Assembly (NCBI RefSeq): GCF_000090795.2
Contig: NW_003546407.1
Location: 3,440-34,453 of the forward strand
Origin: Amphimedon queenslandica
Taxonomy: Eukaryota > Porifera > Demospongiae > Haplosclerida > Niphatidae
Length of the DNA stretch: 31,014 nucleotides
Direction of reading: 5' to 3'
The notes under the pieces are model-generated. The model saw only the letters and a program-made list of their open reading frames with translations. It did no database searches and was not told the DNA's origin. A program made the translations under genes and the position numbers. This document shows positions 9,623 through 21,100 of the stretch, piece by piece; the stretch's first letter is position 1, and every line of letters begins with the position of its first letter.

Positions 9623-10540
9623 GTGAAAGAGAGAGGGAGGAGATACCATGTAGGAATTATGCGTATTGTATTTGTAATTCTGTTTTTGTGACTATAATGG
9701 ACTAAAAGTAAAGAACAATGGTGCTTTAGATACTGCTGGAACTGTGGATTTCTATCCAATTTGTGAAAGGCTGTTTTCTGTTTGCATTAATGTACATGTC
9801 TGTTTACAAATAAAGACTTTTATTGAGCGAAAGAGAGAGAGAGGCGAGAAACATTGAGGAAGGGACTGTGATTACTTCATTATTGTTTATTCTGTATTTG
9901 TGACTGTATAAGCTAAAAGTGATTATACATGTACATGTACATCATGCTTTAAATACTGCTGGAACTGTGGATTACTATCCAATTTGTGAAAGGCTGTGTT
10001 CTATTGCATTTGTACATGTATATTTACAAATAAAAACTTTTATTGAGTGAGAGAAGAGAGATAGAGGAACAGAGTGACAGAGACGATGGTCACTTCCATA
10101 TGTGGTTTATTAATTAGTAGTAGTTTTGTGTTTGCAACTATATGCTATAAGCAAGAGTAGATAAGCTAAGAGTGATATACATCAATATTGCTGTTTTGTC
10201 CAATTTGTGCAATGCTGTGTTCTATTAATGCCATATACATGTATTGCGATGTGTTTGTCAATATTGAATATTTGTAACACAGAGACATATTCTTTAAATT
10301 TTACATCCCATTTTACAGTCTGTGTGTGTGTCTGTTTCTGTGTGTGCAAAGGAGAGAGACAGCCAGAGAGAGAAAGAGAGAGAGATGGAACTGTTAAGTT
10401 CTAATTTGTGCAAGCCTGTACACTGCATCTGTATCATTGCTAATACCAGAGTACATGTAATATGTTCGTGAATATTAACTATTAGTAAGACGGAGAGAGA
10501 AAGAGAGAGTGGAACTGTGATTGTTGTGTAAGGTTGTATT
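9623..10540 (+). repeat. Tandem repeats of about 220 bp with GA-rich joints
   Basis: Two clear copies (about 9623-9828 and 9829-10048) share tactgctggaactgtggatt, ccaatttgtgaaaggctgt and a tail tttacaaataaaRactttta. A third, more diverged copy starts near 10049, and fragments continue to about 10540. Each joint carries a GAGAGA-rich tract. The AATAAA in each tail looks like a polyadenylation signal, so the unit may have arisen from the 3' untranslated region of the kinase-like gene. Confidence 0.6.
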
Positions 10541-10814
10541 CTATTGGGTTTTTACCAGTGATATTGTGATCCTTCCAGCATATACACTCAATAATATAAT
10601 TTTAATTTGTCCTGATTTATATACACTCAATATTGTATTATTCTGCTAATTTATCATTTAAGGAGTATTTGTGCTGATTGCTTTGTGTCTTGAAATTTTA
10701 AAGGCGGTGTCACTAGCACATTTTGATAGTGTTTTTAAAAGCTCTATAATTATAAAACATTATACTCAATTCTACAAAATGATAAAACTAATATCCTGTT
10801 GGTCCTCCATTCAT

Positions 10815-11760
10815 TTAAATGACTTTTGGCATGACTTTAGTAAGACAATTCATGTATTTTTTACATTTTGTTGTATCCACAGTATCCCAAAACTTGAGTA
10901 TTCCTGATATTAGTTCTTCTTTATTACTTGGTTTAACTTCTCGACGAAGATATTCTTTTATCTCGTGCCACATATTCTCTATTTGATTTAGATCTGGTGA
11001 TTCTGCTGGAGTTTTCCACAAAGTATATTGTTACTCTCTAGCCATGATTTTACCCAGTTTGAGGAATGCTTTGGGTCGTTGTCTTGCATGAATCTAGCGT
11101 TCCAATTATGTTCTCAAGATATGGAATGAGCCCATTTTTAAGAATCTCAATAAAAGCTACAGCATTCATTATACCGCTAAAAGTAATGATACATATTTTC
11201 CCTTGTTTTCTGATGCCAGCCCATACATGGACTTTGCATAGATGTTTTGGTCTTGGTTTAGGTCTTGGAGGTTCTGCTTTCTTTTTATAACATAACCTCT
11301 TTTGTTCATCCAATTGAATACTACATTCATCGGTTCGCAAGACATCTTGAAAACCATTTTCTAGTGCCTCTGCTAGGTTATCCCTCGCCCACTTTAAACG
11401 CTTTTTCTTGTTGGCATCCCGTATCACTTGCCAGTACGCGCTTCCTCTGAAAGTCCATCCGAGCTTCAAATGAGATGTAAGGATGCTTTTTAGAGAAAGT
11501 GAGCAGCCTTCATCAGCTAGTACTTTTTGCAATTGCACAGCAGTTGTTTCGTTGTCTCCTCATTTGGTGTTCCACTATCTTTAGTACTTCTGGGGTGACC
11601 TTGGTAGGGCATCCTGACCCAGGACGACACACTATTGTTACTGTTTCCTTGTACTTCTTTAGCAGCCTGCATACGGCAATGATTTTAACTGACAAGTCTT
11701 AGTCACACACCAAATCTATTATAGAAGTGTACTTATTGCCGAGAGGGAGAAATGGATGAT
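10815..11760 (-). pseudogene. Tc1-like transposase (DD34E), frameshifted
   Basis: On the minus strand the N-terminal helix-turn-helix and AT-hook-like linker read …LSVKIIAVCRLLKKYKET and CRPGSGCPTKVTPEVLKIVE (11513-11700). The core follows: RGSAYWQVIRDANKKKRLKW and the first Asp in RTDECSIQLD (about 11330). The second Asp is in RFMQDNDPKHSS (about 11080), in a different frame from the preceding part. The Glu is in SPDLNQIENMW (about 10978). Spacing between second and third catalytic residues is about 35 codons, as in Tc1-family DD34E enzymes. The C-terminus ends near 10815 with KVMPKVI. At least two frame breaks and a stop near the N-terminus disable it. I could not find matching terminal repeats at both ends; the nearest candidate is the Tc1-type end at 12532. 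Confidence 0.75.
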
Positions 11761-12531
11761 TCGCTGCTGCTTGTATGAGCTATACACCATCGTGTTTTCA
11801 GAGTGCTTTGATAGCTAGCTAGGTAGCTGGATCTTTACAGATGAAATTGAGTGATTGTGTCCAGTAATGGTTGCATGTAAAAAATAATCTACTGCAACTA
11901 CAATTCCCTGTAAATACACTTCTAGCTTCTATTACATACTTATGATATATTAGTCAATAATTATTATGTTTTGAATATTAAATAAAAGGCAATATGAACA
12001 GTAATAATTTGTTGTTGTTTAAAAAAAAAAGGCAATAAGATTATAAGTTATAACATTATTTCTTGCATTTCACCTAGAGAATTATAATAAATAAAAACAA
12101 AATGCAGCTTGTCTAGGATGTGCCAGTGTCACATGATGTCTGCAGTAAGTTATCTAGAAGGTTATATACCTAATTGGCCTTACTGACTCTCCGGACTGGT
12201 AGTCACAGTGGCACAGAGCACAGATATTAATGAATAACAGAGATGGATCGATCTAGCCAGCCATTCAAGGATATACACATGTAATAGCTTCATCAGTAGT
12301 GCTTCTTCAGCGCTGTTTAGCATAGCGCCATTATCATAGCTGCAAGGCCACACCCACCAGTGCACACGAATAAATAATTATAATAACTATACTGTGCTTC
12401 TCTCAGCTCTGTAGCGGACCACATAAAGTCCGCAAATGCAGCGAACTGTCTCATTGCAATTCCATGTTACTACTTTTAGTGTATCAAGCACACTTCCACT
12501 GAAGTACTGTGTGCTACTTAGCTTATTTTAT
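11761..12531. other. Intergenic, no gene supported
   Basis: It contains an A-run near 12020 and a 61-codon minus frame (12180-12365) with no domain. If the Tc1-type end at 12532 belongs to the transposase on the left, this would be its 5' region. Confidence 0.3.
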
Positions 12532-12544
12532 GCCCTGTACTGTA
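12532..12544 (-). repeat. Tc1-type element end (CAGTACAGGGC next to TA)
   Basis: Reverse complement reads TA-CAGTACAGGGCATAAAATAAGCTAAGTAGC from 12544 leftward. The end at 26003 shares CAGTACAGGGC, a short A-rich run and AGCTAAGTAGC; the end at 16544 shares the first 11 bases and following A-rich run. It is oriented as a right-hand end, so its element lies to the left. Confidence 0.5.
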
Positions 12545-12587
12545 GCATAAATGTAAACTAGTTGTGTAATGTCACTATACTACACTC

Positions 12588-13937
12588 AATGAATTACACT
12601 GCAACAAATATCACAATAGTTTTTAGGATCTTTGATTTCTGCCTAAGAAAGGAATTGATTATACAGCAGTGTTAGGCGACTTTGAGATTCGTTTGTAATG
12701 TACATCCTGTCATCATCAGCTACAAACTTGTTATTTGTTTCATGAAGCAATATTGCTTTAGATGACTGGCCATCTCGTCATGCTCGTCCTGTCTCCTGAG
12801 CATATTCTTCCAGGCAAGATGGTGGACCCCAGTGATACACTACTGGGATGTCTGGGCAATCAATGCCCATGCCAAAAAGCCATTGTAGCTATCACTACAT
12901 GTAACTTGTATTAAATATTGCAGAAGTGAGTCAAAACCTTTTCCTTATTACTTTCTGTGCTTGCTGTGGTAAAAATATTGACAGTAAAATGTTGTACCAA
13001 AACAGAAGAACCAGGACATGCAATTTGATCACCCAAATACAAACAAAGTTGATCATAGAGATCTGTATAGCCTTGGTATTGTCGATGAAATAACAGTTTT
13101 AGGATAGTTCACACCCATTTCCTTAATGTCTCTAGCAATACGCTTACAAAAAATATCTATTTTTTGCATTGGTTTTACAATGTAAGTAATATTTGCTCGA
13201 TATGAGGAGCATTTCACAATAACTGGATCACACAGAGAAATGTGAACATACTGATTTGTATGTTTGCTTTGTAGCCGTAGCAGTAAGTGCCAAAACATTA
13301 ACATTGTCACTGATCAAACTTCTGATTCCTCCAAGGTGAACATAGGCAATTTGGAAGTCAATACCCGTATACAAAAAATATATATTAGTAAATGAAATAC
13401 ATGCACAGTAACTACAAATACTTATGAAGTCTTAACACAATGTGCCTCGTCAACTACTTATGCTACCAAATTTTTCTTATCAATGTTGGATAGTAGCATA
13501 TTCTGATATTGCACATTATTGATTATACTTTCAGGACTGATAAGTACAAGCTGAACTTTGCCTCATAACACTCTTTTTATGGCATCGTCATCATGTTGGC
13601 CTTCTCCAAAAAGTTGTACCCCTCGGTGTAACTTTGGTTCTCTGGTCCATAATCAATGAGGTAAGTGGACTCACACAAACAACTATTAAGCCTCTCTTCC
13701 CTTAAAGATACACTGATATTCCCAATAAGAAAGTATTGCCTGCTTACCTTTTACTATATGAAACACTGATGGTAAAGAAGCATAGATAATGGACTTCCAA
13801 TAGCCCGTTGGTAAAGAAACGAACACATCTTTCCCACTGACAAAGGCATTGATAGCTTCTACTTGTTTCTCTTTCAAAAGGAAGCCCAGATTAGTGCCAA
13901 ATTGAAGAATAGTAGCCATCAAACTATCAATCGCCAT
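12588..13937 (-). pseudogene. RecQ-like DNA helicase, decayed
   Basis: The ATG at 13937 starts MAIDSLMATILQFGTNLGF. Motif 0/I: KEKQVEAINAFVSGKDVFVS, then LPTGYWKS, where the P-loop Gly before Lys is Trp. After a shift come VVCVSPLTSLIMDQ (motif Ia), LVLISPESIINN (Ib-like), VVDEAHCVK (DEAH box, about 13445) and, after an intron or insert, VNVLALTATATKQT (motif III). Then come PVIVKCSSYRANITYIV, ATMAFGMGIDCPDIPVVYHW (read across a shift; motif V) and EEYAQETGRA*RDGQSSKAI (motif VI with a stop). It ends with CDICCSVIH, a Cys-rich tail. All helicase motifs occur in the right order, but several frame breaks, at least three stops and the altered P-loop argue against function. Such RecQ-like copies are, as I recall, numerous in sponges. 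Confidence 0.75.
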
Positions 13938-15553
13938 TGTTATATATCAATATAATATTATTGATATTATTTAAGTATCATCATTATTTTTCATGATAGA
14001 CAAATTCTGAAAATTGATTTTCACCAACCAGTTCACAGTTATCCTATGAACAAGTGTATCCAAGTCAATCTACCAGACCCTTTCCCGCTGTCAGCCCAAA
14101 TGACTGTAGGCTTGGTAATGGTCTGGCTGTGTGAGGCAATAACTGGAATGGTCACTGGCTTCTTCCTTAATTGGCTTGATGGCAAGAAGAGAGAAAGAGT
14201 CGACCTACAACCTAAATCATGAGTGCTCAATATGCTACACACATTTTTATTTGAGAGCCTACGAAATAAGAATGCTCCAACCGCAGTAAGAATCACACTG
14301 ACTGTGAAGCTTACCTTTGTCTTTATTATAAACAATGGTAGGAGAGTTTTAAGTAGCAACACCTTCAAGCAACTTTTTCTGCATTTTAAACATGTATTGT
14401 CGTGTGATCAGTCATGTGATGTCATTTGTAACATGGACAGTAAATGGAAACTTAAAAAATTTGTTTTACAGCAATTTCTCCACTTCTTGCTTGGAACGAT
14501 ATACAAAGGGTTATAACTTGAGATGGGTTTGCCGCATTGACGCGCACAAGCACCAATCGATAGAGATTTGTAAGAGCAATTTTTGATAAGGTAATATAAA
14601 TTTCCAATATTTTTGTGTGAAAGTCATTTTTCTTTGACCATGCCACAATCAATTGCAAGGTGGGGTTAAGTGATTACATCATATTAGTCAAACCATTAAT
14701 AAATCTGGCCACCAGTATAAATTTCCTGACTAATGTCCATTTAGCTGCTTCATGTGGTGAATGCAGTATCTAAGAAGCTATAAAGCTTGAAGTCGTGGAA
14801 TAATGAAAGCAAACACTCAATCAAGCTTGTACGCAGTAAATGCTTTTGCGTAACACTTATGTTTCAAAGTGAACAAATGTCTATGAGAGACTGCAGCTCG
14901 TTTTGCAAAACTTGAAGAACTTTTGCCATGTGATGAAACGTACATCGATAGAAAACAATATTATATAAACAATGACATTGCTAAAATAAGTATTTGCATC
15001 ATGTTAAAGAATTCTTTACTCAGTTTTCAACTATTTTTAAAAGTTTGGTGAAGTTTATTGCATGTCACTGTTAAGAAAAAAATTGAAAAATTATATAATG
15101 TAGAAAAAGTATAAGGAAAACAATTTGTGTTGTGAAATGGAAAATGTGGGCTCAGCCCAATGTACCTTAACCATGTAATGTAATAATTTAACCCTGTAAA
15201 TAATAAATTAAGCATTATATATTAATTGAATTGTTCCAGTATTCAATCATGAAATGAATAAAATACAGATCAGAAAATTGTGCAGTAGAAAATTTTTGAG
15301 TTTTAAAATTATGCTGTGATTTAATTTTTACTAAATAAGACTGTGTCATGTATCACTGAATGTGGCATGTAATTATATGGGTGATCTAATTTTTGCTAAA
15401 TTTTAATTGAGTAGAATTAACACCTCAGTAAAAATTTCCAGATAGATGGTATACTACAGAAGTGTAAGCAGCTGCATTGGAATTTGAAAAATGTTACTAC
15501 GTCAGTAATGATGCATTATAATAATATTCATAGAGACGTGGTCAATATTTCGG
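13938..15553. other. Long stretch without a supported gene
   Basis: A 109-codon minus frame (14039-14368) and overlapping plus frames (14223-14586) have no recognisable domain; the minus one includes a hydrophobic stretch (FTVSVILTAVGAFLF) that could be chance. Near 15426 lies a copy of the cagtaaaaatttcc segment also found near 570. AT-rich throughout. Confidence 0.35.
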
Positions 15554-16543
15554 CAGTGTTGTTCAACTCCTAAAATAGTCTTCCCAATAAGCTGTACAGT
15601 AGCTCCTGGAAGCACTATAGTCTTCATAAATGCCATCATTATAAGAAGATCTCGCTCTATTAGCTTTATAAAAGAAAAATTGAGTTTGGGCGCTCGACCA
15701 CGTGGTTATGTAAACGATGTCATCAAAAAATGTCATAGTGATTAGCTTTGGTATGCCATTTCTCTTATAGACAGAACCCAATTCTAAGGGTTTTCAAGGG
15801 CTGAGGGACCCAAGACCAGACATTCTGAAGCGACATTGGCAGACTAAGAACATGTGAATTTTTCACCATTAACCCATATTCCTATAAAATGTTATTTAAA
15901 TTTTTTTGGTCCAAACTCAGTTAGAAGATAAAGGGTCAGGGAATTGTTTTCACCAAAACCTGGCAATTAGGGGATGGCTTCATCATGGACATCCTATGTA
16001 TCCATCCACATGTTTGTATATTATGTTCTATTCCCATTAAAGCCAGTAATACCCCACTTGTGCATCATAATCATTCTTGATGCATATAGTGAAATAAAAT
16101 TTGAATATATTTTATTGTCTAAATTTCTATGTTGATTATTGCTGATATTAATTAACTCCAAGATTAAGCCCAGCATCTTGTAGATTTGATGCAAATGCTA
16201 ACGTTAGAGTTTCGAGCAGTTCAGACAAAGTGGATGAGTTATGAAATGATGTTAACATTTTTTGTAAAAAATTGAATGGCAGCACAAAATAAGTAAATTA
16301 ATACCTAAAACATTGAAACTAATAGATTGATATAATTTGAAATTAATAGTCTTTGTTGTGACTTTCAACTTCTGTTGTGTATGGTAATGATTTATTACTA
16401 AAGTAACGTTATACTCTTACAAGCAGCTGTAACATTTCTCCAGTTAAAATCAACTTATTAAAAACTAACAACACCATTCTTAAAAATTTAAACAATAGCA
16501 AAGTCACCATTAAAAAAATCAATTGTTATGTCAAAACAGTACA
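15554..16543. other. Intergenic, no gene supported
   Basis: It starts with cagtgttgttcaactcc, which looks like a hAT-type end, but no inverted partner was found. A 72-codon minus frame (15563-15781) shows no domain. The rest is AT-rich and featureless. Confidence 0.3.
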
Positions 16544-16545
16544 TA

Positions 16546-16570
16546 CAGTACAGGGCAAAAGAAAAGTTTG
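16546..16570 (+). repeat. Tc1-type element end, left orientation
   Basis: TA (16544-16545) followed by CAGTACAGGGCAAAAGAAAA. In inverted form it matches the end at 25991-26001 over about 25 bases with two mismatches, and it stands 234 bp before the start codon of the Tc1-like transposase fragment at 16780. Confidence 0.6.
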
Positions 16571-16779
16571 CTCAAATTACGTAGGAAGCACGACCATATC
16601 ACTGCACAGAGAAGTACTTAGTTGCTTCGTTTTGTAGGTGCATGTGCATACAAAGTGAATTCATAGCAAAACCGTACTACGCATGTGCAACTGCACCCCT
16701 CTGTCTCTCGTCTCGTGTGGTTTGGTAGGCTACTTGTGCTCTTGTTAATCTCTTGCTATCTTGCTGCCAAGCATTGAAG

Positions 16780-17466
16780 ATGGGCTGTAGCACATACAAA
16801 CAACAGAGAATCTTATACCTTCATTGTGAGTTGCAGAATACCATATTTTGAATTACATGTACATTAGTTATCAGCCTACCACTGGCCTGTCAGTGCTGTT
16901 TATTCAAATTAGAATTTAAGTGATACGTATTGTTTGTCTTTATTGGCATGTCTAGTGCACCATAAAGCATTTTAATAATAATGTTTTCTTTAATAATTTT
17001 TTTAAATATTAAATTAAATTTATATCATTCTTTTCTAAAGTTTCTGGACTCTCACCCTATCTTCTTTCCAAGGATACTTCCACCAGTTGGCTGTACTCCT
17101 TCAGACCAATAAATTTTATTCATCATAACTATTTTTAGCTTAATAACATTGCATATTGTTATTATCTTTTTTTCAAATTGTGATATTATAAAATTGTTAC
17201 TTAATGACATGTTTCTCTTCACTGATGCAGCGTTAGGTTACAAGTCAATCACAATAGTGCAATTAATGAGAGGGGAAAGCCTTGATGTGAAGGTGAGTGG
17301 CGTGTACAGACTTCTAAAAAATTTGAAGAAACTGGTTCTATATCTCGTCGTGCAGGTATTAAGTTGATATTAAGTGTATTTAAATTTCTACTTAGTTATT
17401 AGGTTTTAGTCGGCCTTCAAAAAAACAAATGATATAATAAGAATAGTAGAGGACGATTTTGCTTAG
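16780..17466 (+). pseudogene. Spliced N-terminal fragment of a Tc1-like transposase
   Basis: Exon 1 is 16780-16825 (MGCSTYKQQRILYLH plus one base; donor GTGAGT). Exon 2 is 17231-17355 (acceptor ctgatgcag; completes a Ser, then LGYKSITIVQLMRGESLDVK, SGVYRLL). Exon 3 is 17403-17466 after a 47-bp intron, giving FSRPSKKTNDIIRIVEDDFA and stop. Together they form the paired helix-turn-helix with an R-R-(A/P)-G..(G/S)RPSK linker typical of Tc1-like transposases. An A-run in exon 2 is one base short: after VYRLL the nominal frame leaves the family pattern, while the next frame reads KKFEETGSISRRAG, whose phase fits the third exon. The catalytic domain is missing. Introns in a Tc1-like gene of this size are unusual. 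Confidence 0.6.
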
Positions 17467-17987
17467 GGCCCCCGTAAAGTGTAATCTACCCAAAACCTGA
17501 ATTTTTACACTTACCTTTGGCTTGTGAATTCCTTCATAGATTAACCACATTGATAACATCTATGGCAACCATGGCTGCAACAGAGTCACAGAAGCATTCC
17601 CACTCAAAGCGTCTTCTCCACTGACTCCTGCCTCTTCATTCTTTCATATCCTGCCTACTAGGTCCTGCTTAACATAATAGAACTCTCTTTTGCTTCGCCA
17701 AGTCTGTGTAGCTAAAAAATTGGTGAGTATCTTCACAATAGATGCTCCATAGCTTTATGCTGCTTCATTTACAGAATATTTCTTGTATCTAAGGATAAGT
17801 ATCCCATAATGGCTGCTAGCAAGTTTGAAGTCTCTTAGCACAAAATCGTTAGAGAAATGCATTGCTAAACTAGAACTACCAAAAATTAATTTCGTACCGT
17901 AAGTGTAGCTGCTATAATTAATTTTTTGTGCTAAAGGGTTGAACGGCCTGTAGCTAGTAACTTGTCACTAAGTACATGCATACAGCA
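17467..17987. other. Intergenic; small inverted repeat, no gene
   Basis: No continuation of the transposase was found on the plus strand. A short inverted repeat (ttagcacaaaat near 17836, and its inverse attttttgtgctaa near 17925) encloses about 100 bp and may be a tiny element. Confidence 0.3.
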
Positions 17988-17996
17988 TTTCACAAA

Positions 17997-18125
17997 TGCT
18001 GTCTCCTGAGTCGGCAACGGGAGTGGAATATTTTATGAATGCTGTCACGGCAACAGTACAATAAGACAAAAGTTCCTGTTCCCGATAACGGGACCACACT
18101 ATTCCCTCCTATAATCCCGTTATTA
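17997..18125 (+). repeat. Left terminal inverted repeat of the MULE-related element
   Basis: Inverse of 22440-22567, about 80% identical over the first 85 bases and weaker beyond. Many of the differences are C/T or A/G, as expected from decay of methylated CpG. Confidence 0.8.
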
Positions 18126-18174
18126 TACTTTTTTTACTACAATAACAATCAGAACTGAAGTGATGAAAGAAAAG

Positions 18175-21100
18175 TTATTTAACAGATTTATGAGATGAAT
18201 AGCAGGTTTTACAGAACCACTTTTTTTCAGGCAATTTCTTCACACTAACACAAGAGCAATGATACCACAGCAAGCAGCTGTCACAAACAATGGCAGACAT
18301 TCCATCAGCAAGGTCCTTTTCACATAAACCTCATATCCATACATTAACTTCTTTCTCTGAATCACATCAGTCACGACAAGCCATGCTTCTTTTGTGAAAA
18401 AAGATTGATCATCAAAATTTCCACAGCTTCATCCAGTGTGGAACAAGGAACTTTCTCTGGTTTACTATCAACTTGATCCTCTTCAATTAATTCATCTGAT
18501 GTCATAGCAGAAGCCAAAATGCCATTGTCAACTAACCATCTCAGCATGACTATATGCAAAAGAAAAAGAATTAAGTTGTAGACTGTGGCATAAAAGTTTG
18601 CTGGCTATAAAAGTAAATAAATGCATACCATTTCGCTTATTGTAAAAGTGTAAATCAATGAAACTAGTTGGTTTTAATGCAGCTTTCCCTTTTCTGCACA
18701 GCAATCCAACTGTGGTTAGCTTGTGGCCTTTCGGCCAACCTCTCATTTTGGTGACAGGAAGCATCTTGACATCTAAAAAATAAATCTTTGATGCACCAGA
18801 ATAAACACATACATATCAGTGTTGTTTCGGTGTTTTAGTATTAGTATTAGTATTTCTTAAAATAGTTTTAGTTTTAGTTTTGGTAAAATTTTTAAAAAAT
18901 ATTAGTTTTAGTTTTAGTAACCAATAGTCAGCTAGTAGCATTAGTATTAGTTTTAGTGAATCAAAATTTTAATGCTTTACCAAAAGTACTTTTAGTTTTA
19001 GTTTTAGTTAACCAATACAACACTAATACATATATACTATTGTAATACATATATACTATTGTATCATGTACTCAACTCAACCTACTAATCATTGTATATT
19101 AAGTAGGTTAATACATGATGTATTGAATACATGCAGTGTTAGTATTAGTGTGATTAAACTATTAAACTACTGCATAGACAAAATGTGCAAGTGTGTGTAG
19201 CATTTCTCATGTAGTGTATACAGTACCTTTCAAGGTTACAGCTCAAATAAGTAACTTGAAGACAGTAGCATTACATGTACCTCTGGAATGTTTGCTATCA
19301 CATGACACTCCAGGTTCCTGAGGGCAACATGCACCTGCTTTTGACTTAACATTAGTGTCATCTTTAGCAGGAGTATGACACTGATTTGTAACTGCATTAG
19401 AAACTGTTGTGGTTTTTTGCATCTATAAAAAACATACGATGTATATGAACCAATAAAATGTTTAAAAAAAATTACTAGGAGAAAATAGTTCTTTCTCTCT
19501 GCAGTGATCAATACTTTTGACTCTGCACGTTTCCTCATCATAACACTTTTGCCAACTGGACATGCAGAATGGTGTGGATTACACAGCTTAGATGTAGCCA
19601 CTTGGTCATCAAGGTGAAGGTCTCATCATCATAATCTGATGTCGAGGAGTCACTTTCACAATCGTCTACAGCATATATAAATATAGTATAAGCAACTAAT
19701 ATACCATAGTTTGTGAAATTTTCATTGTGGTTTTATTTTTGGCTATGCTTCAAATCATAACTACATGTAAGTTAAACACAAGGAAAATTGTTTGCCCAAT
19801 GTAACACCTGTATGAATTGGCCTCATTTTGACAAAAAATAACCAATGATAATTTTTAAAAATCAAAATTTTTACTGCTGAAAATTTTCCAAACTACAGTA
19901 ATACATGTATATATGTGTGCATAGTGGTACAAACAATAACACCCTGTCATCAATTTCTACCAATTTAACTTCGTCTCCAGACTTCCATCAATGAATTAAG
20001 ACTTGAACAGGATTTACCTGTCGAGTGAAATGAACCTAACATGCTTCACTCATAGCAATAGCTAATGTATATTAGATTTTTGAAACTTTTCATGTTGTGT
20101 TAATTTTCTTTGCTTTTTAATTTGAGGAAACGTAATGCCAGAAATGGTTGGAGTTGGGGGAAAGGAAAGGAAAATCCTGTCAGTCTCTTGATAATACTGA
20201 GATGTCCAACAATGATCACACAAATTTACATAAAAACAGGTTTTTCTAAAATGACCCTTAAAGCCAGAATGTGACGACAAGGTAATTTCATTGAAGTGAA
20301 GAACATGCATCCACAGCTTTCAGGTGACACAATCTTTGATCCTTCACTTGTTTTTACAGTATATACCCCATTGATGTTGGTTATCTTTTATTTAACAGCT
20401 TCGACCAATTGTAATTGCTTATGCACAAAAGAAAAAGCATATGGATTTAGAAGTAACGAATAGTCGGATTCAGGGGTGTCCTTTATAAAAGGTTGAACCT
20501 TGAGTTTATTGCACATCAGTGCAGCTTTGTGGTCCCTTTCTGTACGCAAAGATGTAAGAATAATGTAAAACTTGGCTACAAATTCCTCTAACAAACAATT
20601 GTTTCAACTTTCCATTAATACACTCAAGTCAGTTGTTAGTTGCATTAACAAAGTTATCTGATGCACTGTTAAAACCCAGAACCCATTCATCCTTGATTGT
20701 GTCCCAATTCTCATTGAAGTACTTCACAACATTTGTTGGACAATTGTCTTTTAATTGACTGTAGCTTAGTATATTGCTCTTGTGATGTACAGTAAGCCAA
20801 TTTCTGCACTAGCTCAAGGCACATAGATCTTTGCCCAGATGTTATGTCCATGCGTTCACATGTTACAGTGTGCAATGAATGGAAGAGGCAAATAAGTACA
20901 GATGCATCAGGGAATACTTCTTTATTTACTTCACGTTCATTGATATCTTTATCAGACATGACAGCTTTGACGTCACACCATTTAGCATTCTGTGCTTCAA
21001 ATGTTTCAAACATCCATCTTATTCCTTTTGCATTTTCTGTAACAAGGATACATACTGCAACAATTTCACTTTGTCCATTTGAATCTTCACACAGCATGAG

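Noticed and set aside
10318-10386. TG and GA microsatellite ORF (10207-10404) as a gene
   Set aside because: The translation is simple sequence (VCVCVC, ERERER) and belongs to the tandem-repeat region.
14039-14368. 109-codon minus ORF with a hydrophobic segment upstream of the RecQ-like copy
   Set aside because: No recognisable family, and overlapping plus frames of similar length exist; no splice or promoter support.
15554-15570. hAT-like end cagtgttgttcaactcc
   Set aside because: No inverted partner or target duplication could be found within the following kilobase.
18840-19010. TTTTAG hexamers as an interstitial telomere
   Set aside because: Hexamers are irregular and lie within an element with hAT-like ends and target duplication; they are part of the MITE.
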